A DNA stretch of 5,125 bases, taken from the NCBI GenBank assembly GCA_041477005.1, contig JBGOUJ010000568.1, forward strand, positions 1 to 5,125, in the 5' to 3' direction. Both the position numbers and the translations under genes were made by a program. Shown here piece after piece: positions 1 to 5,125 of this stretch. The stretch comes from JBGOUJ01 sp041477005 (GTDB taxonomy: Bacteria > Acidobacteriota > Terriglobia > Bryobacterales > JACQDG01). Positions within the stretch are counted from its first letter, which is position 1; the number at the start of each line of letters is the position of its first letter. The notes beneath the pieces were generated by a model. It searched no databases and was not told the origin of the DNA. It worked only from the letters and a program-made list of their open reading frames with translations.

Positions 1-1414
1 CGATCTTCTCGAGCCGCTCGTGGTGATCGGCGCCCAGAGCGGCTTCGCGCTCCAGAATGCGCTTCTGGACGGCCAGATCCTCCATGGTCCGCATGGCATC
101 CTCGAGCGCCGGGGGCAGGGCGCTCTGGCCCAACGCCAGGCGGGCGCAAGTGGTGTCGAGAACGCTGACCGCCTTGTCGGGCAACTGGCGGTCCGGCAGG
201 TAGCGATGAGACAGGCGTACCGCCGCCGCGAGGCCGTCGTCGAGGATGCGCACTTTATGGTGCTTCTCGAGCGCCGGCACCACGCCGCGAAGCATCACGT
301 TGCACTGCTCCTCGGAGGGCTCTTCGACCTTGACGAGCTGGAAGCGGCGGGCGAGCGCCGGGTCCTTCTCGAAGTATTTTTTATACTCCGACCAGGTGGT
401 GGCGGCGACGGTGCGGAGCTCGCCGCGGGCGAGCGCCGGTTTAAGCAGGTTGGCGGCGTCGCCCTGGCCGGCCTGGCCGCCGGCGCCGATCATGGTGTGG
501 GCTTCGTCGATGAACAGGATGATCGGCGTGGCGGAGTTCTTAACCTCGGCGATTAAACCCTTCAGCCGGTTTTCGAACTCGCCCTTGACGCCGGCGCCGG
601 CCTGGAGCAGGGCCAGATCGAGGGTGTGGACCGCGACATTCTTTAGCACGGCCGGGACGTCGCCGTGGACGATGCGGTTGGCGAATCCCTCGACCACGGC
701 GGTCTTGCCGACGCCCGCCTCGCCCACCAGGATCGGGTTGTTCTGGCGGCGCCGCGTGAGGATATCCACCACCTGGCGGATCTCGAAGTCGCGGGCCAGC
801 ACGGCGTCGATCTTGCCCTTCCGGGCGCTCTCGGTGAGGTTGACGGTGTACTGGTCGAGGTGTGGCGTCTTGCCGCCGGCGGCGGGACGGGGTCTCTCGG
901 CCGCGGCTTCGGCTTCCTCGGCGGTGGCGGTGACGGCGCTTTCGCTCGAGTTGCCCACGATCTGCAGGAAGTCCTTACGCAGGCTCTCGGGCTGGACCTT
1001 CTGGAACTCGCGGCTGACCTCGCGCATGATGCGGGCCAGCTCGTCCTGCGTGGCGAGGGCGAGCACGGTGAAGCCGGTCCGGACCTGCCCGGCGCTGTAA
1101 TCAATGGAGCCGATGGTCCAGGCCTCGGTCATCACCTTGAGCAGGGAGGGGCTGATCGCCGGCGTGCGGGCGTTGCCCGACTTCAGCTTGTCCAGGCTGC
1201 GGGTGACCTCGGCGGCCAGCCGGGACCGGTCCACGCCGAAGTGCTTGGCGATGGCGGCGAAGTCGCCGTCGGTCGAATCGAGCAGCTTCATCAGGTAGTG
1301 CTCGACCTCGACATCGTAGTGAGTGCGGGACAGGCACAGGCCTGCCGCGGCTTCCACCGCGTTGCGCGTGGGGTCGTTCAGCTTGCCGATCAGGGATCTC
1401 AGGTTGACGTTCAT
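1..1414 (-). CDS. clpV: Type VI secretion AAA+ ATPase TssH/ClpV, N-terminal half (runs off the window)
   Basis: ClpV is the cytosolic Hsp100/Clp unfoldase that disassembles contracted TssB/TssC sheath so the subunits can be reused. About 471 residues are visible, of roughly 850-920 usual for the family; the rest of the middle domain and the second AAA+ module lie beyond position 1. The order is: Clp N-domain (about 1-150, opening with LIGKLNDPTRNAVEAAAGLC, typical of ClpV rather than ClpB); an Ala/Glu/Pro-rich linker (about 153-183); first AAA+ module with Walker A GEAGVGKT (231-238, Lys237), pore loop GAGVKGEFE (from 273), Walker B ILFIDEAH (Asp303-Glu304) and the Arg356-Arg357 finger region in ALARRFQ; then the start of the coiled-coil M-domain (from about 425). 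All nucleotide-binding residues are present. The ATG at 1414 is chosen because the family motif starts eight residues in and GGGAG lies 7 nt upstream. The conserved DPVxGRD box reads DAVLARD here. ClpB is the main alternative but fits less well, given the N-domain and the neighbours. Confidence 0.95.
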   Translation of the reverse strand, partial: MNVNLRSLIGKLNDPTRNAVEAAAGLCLSRTHYDVEVEHYLMKLLDSTDGDFAAIAKHFGVDRSRLAAEVTRSLDKLKSGNARTPAISPSLLKVMTEAWTIGSIDYSAGQVRTGFTVLALATQDELARIMREVSREFQKVQPESLRKDFLQIVGNSSESAVTATAEEAEAAAERPRPAAGGKTPHLDQYTVNLTESARKGKIDAVLARDFEIRQVVDILTRRRQNNPILVGEAGVGKTAVVEGFANRIVHGDVPAVLKNVAVHTLDLALLQAGAGVKGEFENRLKGLIAEVKNSATPIILFIDEAHTMIGAGGQAGQGDAANLLKPALARGELRTVAATTWSEYKKYFEKDPALARRFQLVKVEEPSEEQCNVMLRGVVPALEKHHKVRILDDGLAAAVRLSHRYLPDRQLPDKAVSVLDTTCARLALGQSALPPALEDAMRTMEDLAVQKRILEREAALGADHHERLEKI

Positions 1415-1421
1415 ACGAAGG

Positions 1422-1426
1422 CTCCC
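1422..1426 (-). promoter_or_regulatory. Ribosome binding site of clpV
   Basis: GGGAG on the minus strand ends 7 nt before the ATG at 1414. It supports that start and shows that clpV can be translated independently, unlike tssF and tssG, whose starts lie inside the preceding gene. Confidence 0.6.
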
Positions 1427-1453
1427 AAACAGAAACCAGCCGTGGAATGAAAC

Positions 1454-1483
1454 CACAGAGGAACACAGAGGAACACAGATGGG
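1454..1483 (+). repeat. Tandem 10-bp repeat, three units
   Basis: The units are cacagaggaa, cacagaggaa and cacagatggg. The first two are identical; the third diverges after cacaga. The array forms the left arm of the larger inverted-repeat element. Unit number in such short tandem arrays often varies between copies and strains. Confidence 0.8.
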
Positions 1484-1564
1484 AAACCGACCCGGGCCCT
1501 GGCGGCGTTGGCCGTGCCGGCTGCCTCCGCCTCCCACCGTCTCCGCGTCAGCCTGCGTTCGGCT

Positions 1565-1578
1565 GCGGCGCGAGCCGC
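1565..1578 (-). other. Small GC hairpin downstream of tssG
   Basis: GCGGC (1565-1569) and GCCGC (1574-1578) form a perfect 5-bp inverted repeat around a 4-nt loop, about 30 nt past the tssG stop in the direction of transcription. No T-run follows it on the minus strand, so it does not meet the usual pattern of a Rho-independent terminator. It may only be part of the core of the repeat element. Confidence 0.3.
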
Positions 1579-1607
1579 GCTATGTTTATCTGTGTTCATT
1601 CCTCAGT

Positions 1608-2681
1608 TCACGTCAGCAGCAGAACCGTATCGCCGGGGTCCCGGTCGAATACGGCGCCCGACTTCATCCAGGTAACCCAGCCCAACTGCGGCCCTCCGGC
1701 CTGTTCGGCGCCGAGCTCGCAGCGCCGCACTTCCTCGCGCTTCAAGATAAGCTGCGCCTCAAACTCCAGGCCGTCGCACGAGAAAAACGCCGCCAGCGCG
1801 CGCAGCGGCCGGTAGGCGGTTCCGGAGGGCAGAAAATCCAGGTACTGCTCTTCGGTGAGCGGGCCGAGCTTGATCCGAATGCGGCTCTGCTGGTCCCAGA
1901 TTTCGTCGCCGACTATCGCTCCGAAGCCCAACTGCTCCGAGTAGGAGTCGGCATCCTCGAAGACGCACTGGTTGTCCCGCTCCAACGCGTACCAGGCGCC
2001 GACGAACTGTTCGACCTCGACCGAGACGCCGAAATAGTCCTCCAGGAGCTGCTCCAGGGCCGCGGGCGAGCGGGGCTGCAACCCGAGCAACCCGGTGTAA
2101 AACAGAGTCGATTCGTCGAGAACCGCCTGCCGGCGCTCCAAGCCGGGCGTGCCGAGGCCGACCAGGGCCATGAAGTAGCGCGAAAAGCGGTCCTCTTGGT
2201 CTCGCTCGTAGCCGACCGGAAGGTGGTGCTTCTTCCACGCGCCGTAGAACAGCGAAATCATGCGGTGGTGGAAGATGTCGAAGAAGGCGTGCAGGCCGCG
2301 GTCCTTGGCCCGCTCTCGCTCGATCAGCAGCTCGGTGTAGAAATGGGGCAGCACGCCGAGGGGCCCGGTGAGGCCCATGAAGTTCACCATCATGCGGGGC
2401 GGGCCTTCGTCGGGCCACTCGATCGACTGGATCTGGCTGGCAGGAAAGGCCAGCGAGTTATGCACGCTGAAACGCACGGTTTCCTTTGCCGGGTGGACAA
2501 AGCCCCCCAAGGGCTCGAGGTCGCGGTTGATACGCTCCAGCAGGCGCACTGCCTGAAAGAACTGGAAGCAGCAGGGATCTTCGCGCAGCTTCTCTTCGAC
2601 CAGGGCGAAGCTCCCGATAGGCTGTTCGGCCTTTACTTCCGCCGTTACATCAGGATCTTCCGTCCGGCTCTCGGCGGCCAT
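1608..2681 (-). CDS. tssG: Type VI secretion baseplate wedge protein TssG
   Basis: TssG (ImpH/VC_A0111 family) combines with TssF in the T6SS baseplate wedge, in the cytoplasm at the inner membrane, linking the sheath base to TssK and the membrane complex. The product is 357 residues, close to the usual 330-350. Family hallmarks appear in order: CCFQFFQAVRLLERI (37-51), RFSVHNSLAFPASQI (70-84), MVNFMGLTGPLGVLPHFYTELL (98-119), FFDIFHHRMISLFYGAW (133-149) and, near the C-terminus, LGPLTEEQYLDFLP (272-285) and LGWVTWM (333-339). There is no signal peptide or membrane segment, as expected. The reading frame stays open far upstream inside tssF. I chose the ATG at 2681 because AAGGGGGT ends 9 nt before it and the FQFFQAVRLLE motif then falls about 40 residues in, as in relatives. 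The start lies 37 bp inside the end of tssF, which suggests coupled translation. The TGA stop at 1608-1610 is only 5 bp from the intergenic repeat element. Confidence 0.95.
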   Translation of the reverse strand: MAAESRTEDPDVTAEVKAEQPIGSFALVEEKLREDPCCFQFFQAVRLLERINRDLEPLGGFVHPAKETVRFSVHNSLAFPASQIQSIEWPDEGPPRMMVNFMGLTGPLGVLPHFYTELLIERERAKDRGLHAFFDIFHHRMISLFYGAWKKHHLPVGYERDQEDRFSRYFMALVGLGTPGLERRQAVLDESTLFYTGLLGLQPRSPAALEQLLEDYFGVSVEVEQFVGAWYALERDNQCVFEDADSYSEQLGFGAIVGDEIWDQQSRIRIKLGPLTEEQYLDFLPSGTAYRPLRALAAFFSCDGLEFEAQLILKREEVRRCELGAEQAGGPQLGWVTWMKSGAVFDRDPGDTVLLLT

Positions 2682-4480
2682 TCGCGCATCACCCCCTTTC
2701 TCTGCCTGGTCGAGACAACCAACTGGCTGAAGCTGTTCAGCGAGGCGTAGAGGCCCAGAAATTGCTCGATGACGCTGGCAAACAGATAGACGCCGCCGCC
2801 GACGAACTGCTCCTCGTCGAGCTCCATCTCGACGCGGGTGCCCCGGGCGAAACTGATGCCGTTGTCCGAAACCACTCGGGCGAACTGGCGGCGGCTCTTG
2901 ATCTCGGTGATTCCCTCGATCATGCGGCGGGAGAAGACCGAATCGGTGAAGTTGTAAAGCTTGAGGATCTCCTGCAAGGCTTCCCGGCCCTCCTCGACGA
3001 GGGAAAGGTAATTCAGCGAGAGGTGCGAGATCAAGGGCCAGAAGGCGCTGCGGCCGACCGGAGGCCGCCAGGGCGCGGTGGGCTTTTTCAAAGCGACGAT
3101 GCGCTTGATGGGGGCGTTGCTTTCCAGCTCGAAATCGCCCGCCTCGCTGCCGAACGGAAGGCGCGCCGGCAGGTCGCGGTTGGTGCAGGTGGTGCGGATG
3201 GTCAGAGTATCGGTGTCGGGGCGCATCGGCCGCATGGAGAGGTCCACCAGCGACAGGTACATGTCGGTGCCTTCGTCGTCCAGCCGGCTGGAGGCGCGGC
3301 GCGTGGCCAGCCAGAAGCACTGCTTCTTCTCCTGTCCGCCGTGGCGGAACGAGTAGAAGGGCTCGAAGCGAACGATCGCCTGGGTGTCGCTGTCCACGCT
3401 CACCACCTCGTCCACCGAAAAGATCTCGGTGGCGTTGGGCCGGCGGACGTCGGGCACGATCGGGTACTCGTATTTCTGCTGGTCGAGCAGGATGGGCTCG
3501 GCGGTCTGCGGGAACAGGTTGATGATCGGCGTGCAGCCCAGGGCGAAAGTCCGGGCCGAGACGCCGATTTCCAGCCTCTGCCGGCGGTCCTCGTCGAGCT
3601 CGGAGATCAGGAAGATCAGCTCGGCGGCCTCCTTGAACCCGGAGGCCCACACCGCCCGCAGGCCGTTCACGTCGAGGAAGAAGAATTTCTCCGGGAAGGC
3701 GAAGAATTCCTGCACCAGGCGATAGCTGAGGAAGGAGCGGCGGGGATACGGCAGCATCCCTTCGTCGGCGGCGAACCCCACCGGCTGCAGGCAGGAAGCG
3801 GGCAAGGTGACGGGTTTGACCTTGCTGCCGGGCGTTGGGTCACGGACCAGGATGCGCACCAGGTTGGAGCAGAGCAACTCGTAGAGCGTGTGGACGAGGC
3901 TGCTCTCGCCGTTGAGGTGAAAGCGCAGGCGGTCCATCTCGAGGTCGGAGAGCTTCACGTCGGGCCCGCAGCGCAGTTCGATCCGGAGGGCCGCGGCGGC
4001 GTCGGGGGCTTTGAGGGCCGGCTGCAGGCGGTCGGGCGTCTTCCACTCGCCGGCGGTCACCGAGACGGGCCACAGCGTGGTGTCATAACAGGTGCGGAAT
4101 TTGCACGGGACGCCGCCCACGGGGCGGGAAAACAGCACCGAGTCACGCGGGATCGGCAGGCCCGTGGACAGCTTTCCCTGCTCCATATCGAGCTGGAACG
4201 CCACCACCGACATGGCTGGTATCGGGCGGATGAAGTGCGGGTAGATGACGCTGAGCAACGCTTCGGTGATCTCGGGGAACTCGTCGTCGATCTTGAGGTG
4301 GACTCGGGCGGCTAGGAAAGCAAAGGCTTCGAGCAGCCGCTCGACGTGGGGATCCTCGCACTTGGCCGGCTCCAGCGCCAGCCGCGAGGCGACCTTGGGA
4401 TACTTCTCAGCGAACTGGACGGCCATCTGCCGCAGGTAGGTCAGCTCCTGCTCATAGTAGAGCAGCAAGTCATCCCGCAT
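2645..4480 (-). CDS. tssF: Type VI secretion baseplate wedge protein TssF
   Basis: TssF (ImpG/VasA, VC_A0110 family) is the main T6SS baseplate wedge subunit; it works with TssG and TssK beneath the sheath. The product is 611 residues, within the usual 580-630. Hallmarks are seen along the whole length: DDLLLYYEQELTYLR (3-17), FAEKYPKVASRL (23-34), PHVERLLEAFAFLAARVHLKI (44-64), EALLSVIYPHFIRPIPAM (73-90), LSYRLVQEFFAFPEKFFFLD (251-270), CTPIINLFPQTAEPI (316-330), YPIVPDVRRP (339-348), TCTNRDLPARLPFG (431-444), FWPLISHLSLNYLSL (480-494) and FARGTRVEMELDEEQFVGGG (544-563). The frame opens at 4510, but I prefer the ATG at 4480: it gives the family's usual MRDDLLxYYEQEL start and has AAGGAG-like AAGGGAG 6 nt upstream. 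It overlaps the end of tssE by 11 bp and the start of tssG by 37 bp. No frameshift or missing block is visible. Confidence 0.97.
   Translation of the reverse strand: MRDDLLLYYEQELTYLRQMAVQFAEKYPKVASRLALEPAKCEDPHVERLLEAFAFLAARVHLKIDDEFPEITEALLSVIYPHFIRPIPAMSVVAFQLDMEQGKLSTGLPIPRDSVLFSRPVGGVPCKFRTCYDTTLWPVSVTAGEWKTPDRLQPALKAPDAAAALRIELRCGPDVKLSDLEMDRLRFHLNGESSLVHTLYELLCSNLVRILVRDPTPGSKVKPVTLPASCLQPVGFAADEGMLPYPRRSFLSYRLVQEFFAFPEKFFFLDVNGLRAVWASGFKEAAELIFLISELDEDRRQRLEIGVSARTFALGCTPIINLFPQTAEPILLDQQKYEYPIVPDVRRPNATEIFSVDEVVSVDSDTQAIVRFEPFYSFRHGGQEKKQCFWLATRRASSRLDDEGTDMYLSLVDLSMRPMRPDTDTLTIRTTCTNRDLPARLPFGSEAGDFELESNAPIKRIVALKKPTAPWRPPVGRSAFWPLISHLSLNYLSLVEEGREALQEILKLYNFTDSVFSRRMIEGITEIKSRRQFARVVSDNGISFARGTRVEMELDEEQFVGGGVYLFASVIEQFLGLYASLNSFSQLVVSTRQRKGVMREWPPRAGRKILM
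2691..2698 (-). promoter_or_regulatory. Ribosome binding site of tssG, inside tssF
   Basis: AAGGGGGT on the minus strand ends 9 nt before the ATG at 2681. It lies inside the last codons of tssF and decides the tssG start, because the tssG frame is open for hundreds of codons upstream. Confidence 0.65.
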
Positions 4481-4970
4481 CGGCGTCTCCCTTGACCTGG
4501 TATTCCCCACTGGTCAACTGGAGCACCGTGTCGAAAGAGATTTGTTCGGGCGCGGGATCCATGAGCAGGAGGCCTTCGATGCGGAACCGCAAAGTACGCG
4601 ATCCGGCGCCCACCGTCTCGAGCGGCACGATCCGGACTCTGGCCAGTCGTGGCTCGAAGATCTTGATCGCTGTCTGCAAGACCCGGAGAACCTTGGCGTT
4701 ATCCTTCGCCGAGGCCATGCTATAGCTGGTGAAATCGGGCAGGCCGTAAACATAAGCGGAGCGGCCTAGCTCGCGCAGCGTTTCGTCCGGCTCGATCGCG
4801 ATCCGGCGGGTATTGAGCAGCCACTCCAGATCGCGCCGCACAGCGGTCTTGAGCTCGCGCACAGACTTGGCGCGGGAAGCGGGCGGGTCGCCGGGGGTCC
4901 TGGGGTCGGCATCGATGAGCCGATCCAGCACCGACAATGTGAGCGCTACCTCGCCTTGGGCTCGGGCCAT
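4470..4970 (-). CDS. tssE: Type VI secretion baseplate protein TssE (gp25-like)
   Basis: TssE is the T6SS relative of phage T4 gp25, a 'lysozyme-related' family name that does not imply enzyme activity. It sits in the baseplate, where it helps start and anchor sheath polymerisation. The product is 166 residues, within the usual 130-180. Family features in order: TLSVLDRLID (11-20); a short Pro-rich variable stretch (23-30); VRRDLEWLLNTRR (44-56); YGLPDFTS (75-82); AIKIFEPRLARVRI (101-114), which holds the conserved EPRL core of gp25 proteins; and ISFDTVLQLTSGEYQV (144-159). The ATG at 4970 is the only good start: the motif begins about 11 residues in, and a purine-rich GGGAT lies about 6 nt upstream, a weaker site than those of tssF and tssG. 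The gap to the upstream gene is 17 bp, and the end overlaps the tssF start by 11 bp, so all appear to be in one operon. Confidence 0.95.
   Translation of the reverse strand: MARAQGEVALTLSVLDRLIDADPRTPGDPPASRAKSVRELKTAVRRDLEWLLNTRRIAIEPDETLRELGRSAYVYGLPDFTSYSMASAKDNAKVLRVLQTAIKIFEPRLARVRIVPLETVGAGSRTLRFRIEGLLLMDPAPEQISFDTVLQLTSGEYQVKGDADAG
4487..4493 (-). promoter_or_regulatory. Ribosome binding site of tssF, inside tssE
   Basis: AAGGGAG on the minus strand ends 6 nt before the ATG at 4480, within the last codons of tssE. It favours the 4480 start over the in-frame ATG ten codons upstream at 4510. Confidence 0.65.
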
Positions 4971-4987
4971 TTTCCCATCCCGGATGA

Positions 4988-5125
4988 CTAGACCGTCAGC
5001 GCCTGCACCGGATCCAAGCGGCAGATGCGCTCGAACAACTTCTGCTTCTCCTTGGCATCGCCCTGGATCTTCTTGCTCGACTTCATGATAGCGGCCAGAG
5101 CGGCGGCCACCATTTCCCGGTCCTC
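4988..5125 (-). CDS. Unrecognised protein, C-terminal 45 residues (5' part outside the window)
   Basis: An open frame enters at the right edge and ends at TAG (4988-4990), 17 bp before tssE on the same strand, so it is probably the preceding gene of the T6SS operon. Only the last 45 residues are visible. They start EDREMVAAALAAIM, pass through a Lys-rich stretch (KSSKKIQGDAKEKQKLF) and end ERICRLDPVQALTV. The fragment looks helical and basic, and the FERICRLDP segment is faintly like the end of a TPR unit. It does not resemble the C-termini I know for TssB, TssC or Hcp. In HSI-I-type order tagJ (impE) would precede tssE, but I see no clear ImpE signature. That it is a real gene is supported by the uninterrupted frame and close spacing; its identity is open. 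Confidence 0.6.
   Translation of the reverse strand, partial: EDREMVAAALAAIMKSSKKIQGDAKEKQKLFERICRLDPVQALTV

Larger units (their letters stand above)
1444..1602. repeat. Intergenic repeat-like element with inverted ends and a 10-bp tandem array
   Basis: This element fills nearly all of the 193-bp gap between tssG and clpV. Its outer ends are a perfect 8-bp inverted repeat, ggaatgaa (1444-1451) and ttcattcc (1595-1602). Inside is a perfect 10-bp inverted repeat, gaacacagat (1471-1480) and atctgtgttc (1588-1597). The left arm holds three tandem 10-bp units: cacagaggaa (1454-1463), the same again (1464-1473) and cacagatggg (1474-1483). The right arm holds a single related copy, so the arms are homologous but unequal. 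Between them is a GC-rich core of about 100 bp with no credible ORF. Similar 'accacagagga...cacagat' sequences are, from memory, common dispersed intergenic repeats in several high-GC phyla, and their chance translations appear as spurious proteins. It encodes no transposase, so it would be non-autonomous or a REP/MITE-like sequence. That it is repeated elsewhere in this genome is inference. Confidence 0.7.

Noticed and set aside
20..1450. Overlapping plus-strand ORFs of 178, 284 and 261 codons antisense to clpV
   Set aside because: They are shadows of clpV, whose minus-strand frame carries Walker A, Walker B and the N-domain motifs in the right order.
1101..1466. A 121-codon minus-strand ORF overlapping the clpV start in another frame
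   Set aside because: It is the wrong frame of the clpV N-terminus; the frame starting at 1414 gives the conserved ClpV N-domain.
1565..1580. The GC hairpin as a terminator of the tssEFG transcript
   Set aside because: The stem is only 5 bp and no T-run follows on the minus strand.
1454..1597. The short repeats as a CRISPR array
   Set aside because: The units are only 10 bp, directly adjacent without unique spacers, and no cas gene is present.
1411..1599. A 62-codon minus-strand ORF in the tssG-clpV gap
   Set aside because: Its product contains the FLCVPLWFH-type translation of the cacagagg repeat, and no ribosome binding site supports the start. I read it as a spurious ORF of the repeat element.
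1323..2750. A 475-codon plus-strand ORF spanning clpV start, repeat element and tssG
   Set aside because: It runs antisense to two well-supported genes and through the intergenic repeat. Its TTEEHRGTQ segment is just the translation of the cacagagga tandem repeat, a known source of spurious proteins.
2682..3650. N-terminal extension of tssG by 323 codons
   Set aside because: The frame is open upstream of 2681 but lies inside tssF, is Arg/Pro/Gly-rich without family motifs, and would almost double the normal TssG length.
2762..4315. A 517-codon plus-strand ORF antisense to tssF
   Set aside because: The tssF frame on the opposite strand matches its family along the whole length. Long antisense ORFs are expected in GC-rich DNA, and this product is a low-complexity Gly/Val/Asp/Glu/Gln-rich translation without a recognisable domain.

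Overview
The window is a stretch of a type VI secretion system (T6SS) locus, with every gene on the minus strand, so transcription runs from high to low coordinates. In that order it holds the 3' end of an unrecognised gene (5125-4988), tssE (4970-4470), tssF (4480-2645), tssG (2681-1608), a 193-bp intergenic region filled by a repeat-like element, and the 5' half of tssH/clpV (1414 to beyond position 1). TssE, TssF and TssG are recognised from conserved family motifs along their whole length. ClpV is recognised from its N-domain, a complete first AAA+ module and the beginning of its middle domain.

The genes build and recycle one machine. TssE, TssF and TssG are baseplate proteins on which the sheath polymerises; TssE is the gp25-like protein and TssF-TssG are the wedge proteins. 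ClpV is the cytosolic AAA+ unfoldase that takes contracted sheath apart for reuse. The order tssE-tssF-tssG-clpV is the one I recall for the P. aeruginosa HSI-I cluster. Sheath, Hcp, membrane-complex, spike and effector genes are not in the window; most should lie outside it on either side.

tssE, tssF and tssG are tightly packed. tssE and tssF overlap by 11 bp and tssF and tssG by 37 bp, and both tssF and tssG carry a good Shine-Dalgarno inside the preceding gene, which suggests one translationally coupled operon. clpV stands apart behind the repeat element but has its own ribosome binding site. I see no convincing promoter or Rho-independent terminator.

The DNA is GC-rich, roughly two thirds GC by eye. 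The intergenic element has the 'CCACAGAGGAACACAGAGG ... ATCTGTGTTC' look of dispersed repeats that I associate from memory with Acidobacteriota, Planctomycetota, Verrucomicrobiota and some other non-model phyla. T6SS clusters are known in the first two as well as in Proteobacteria. A high-GC environmental bacterium, perhaps an acidobacterium, is my best guess at low confidence.

I found no evidence of an undescribed system here. The points worth a second look are the intergenic repeat element, the unidentified gene upstream of tssE and small motif deviations in ClpV.
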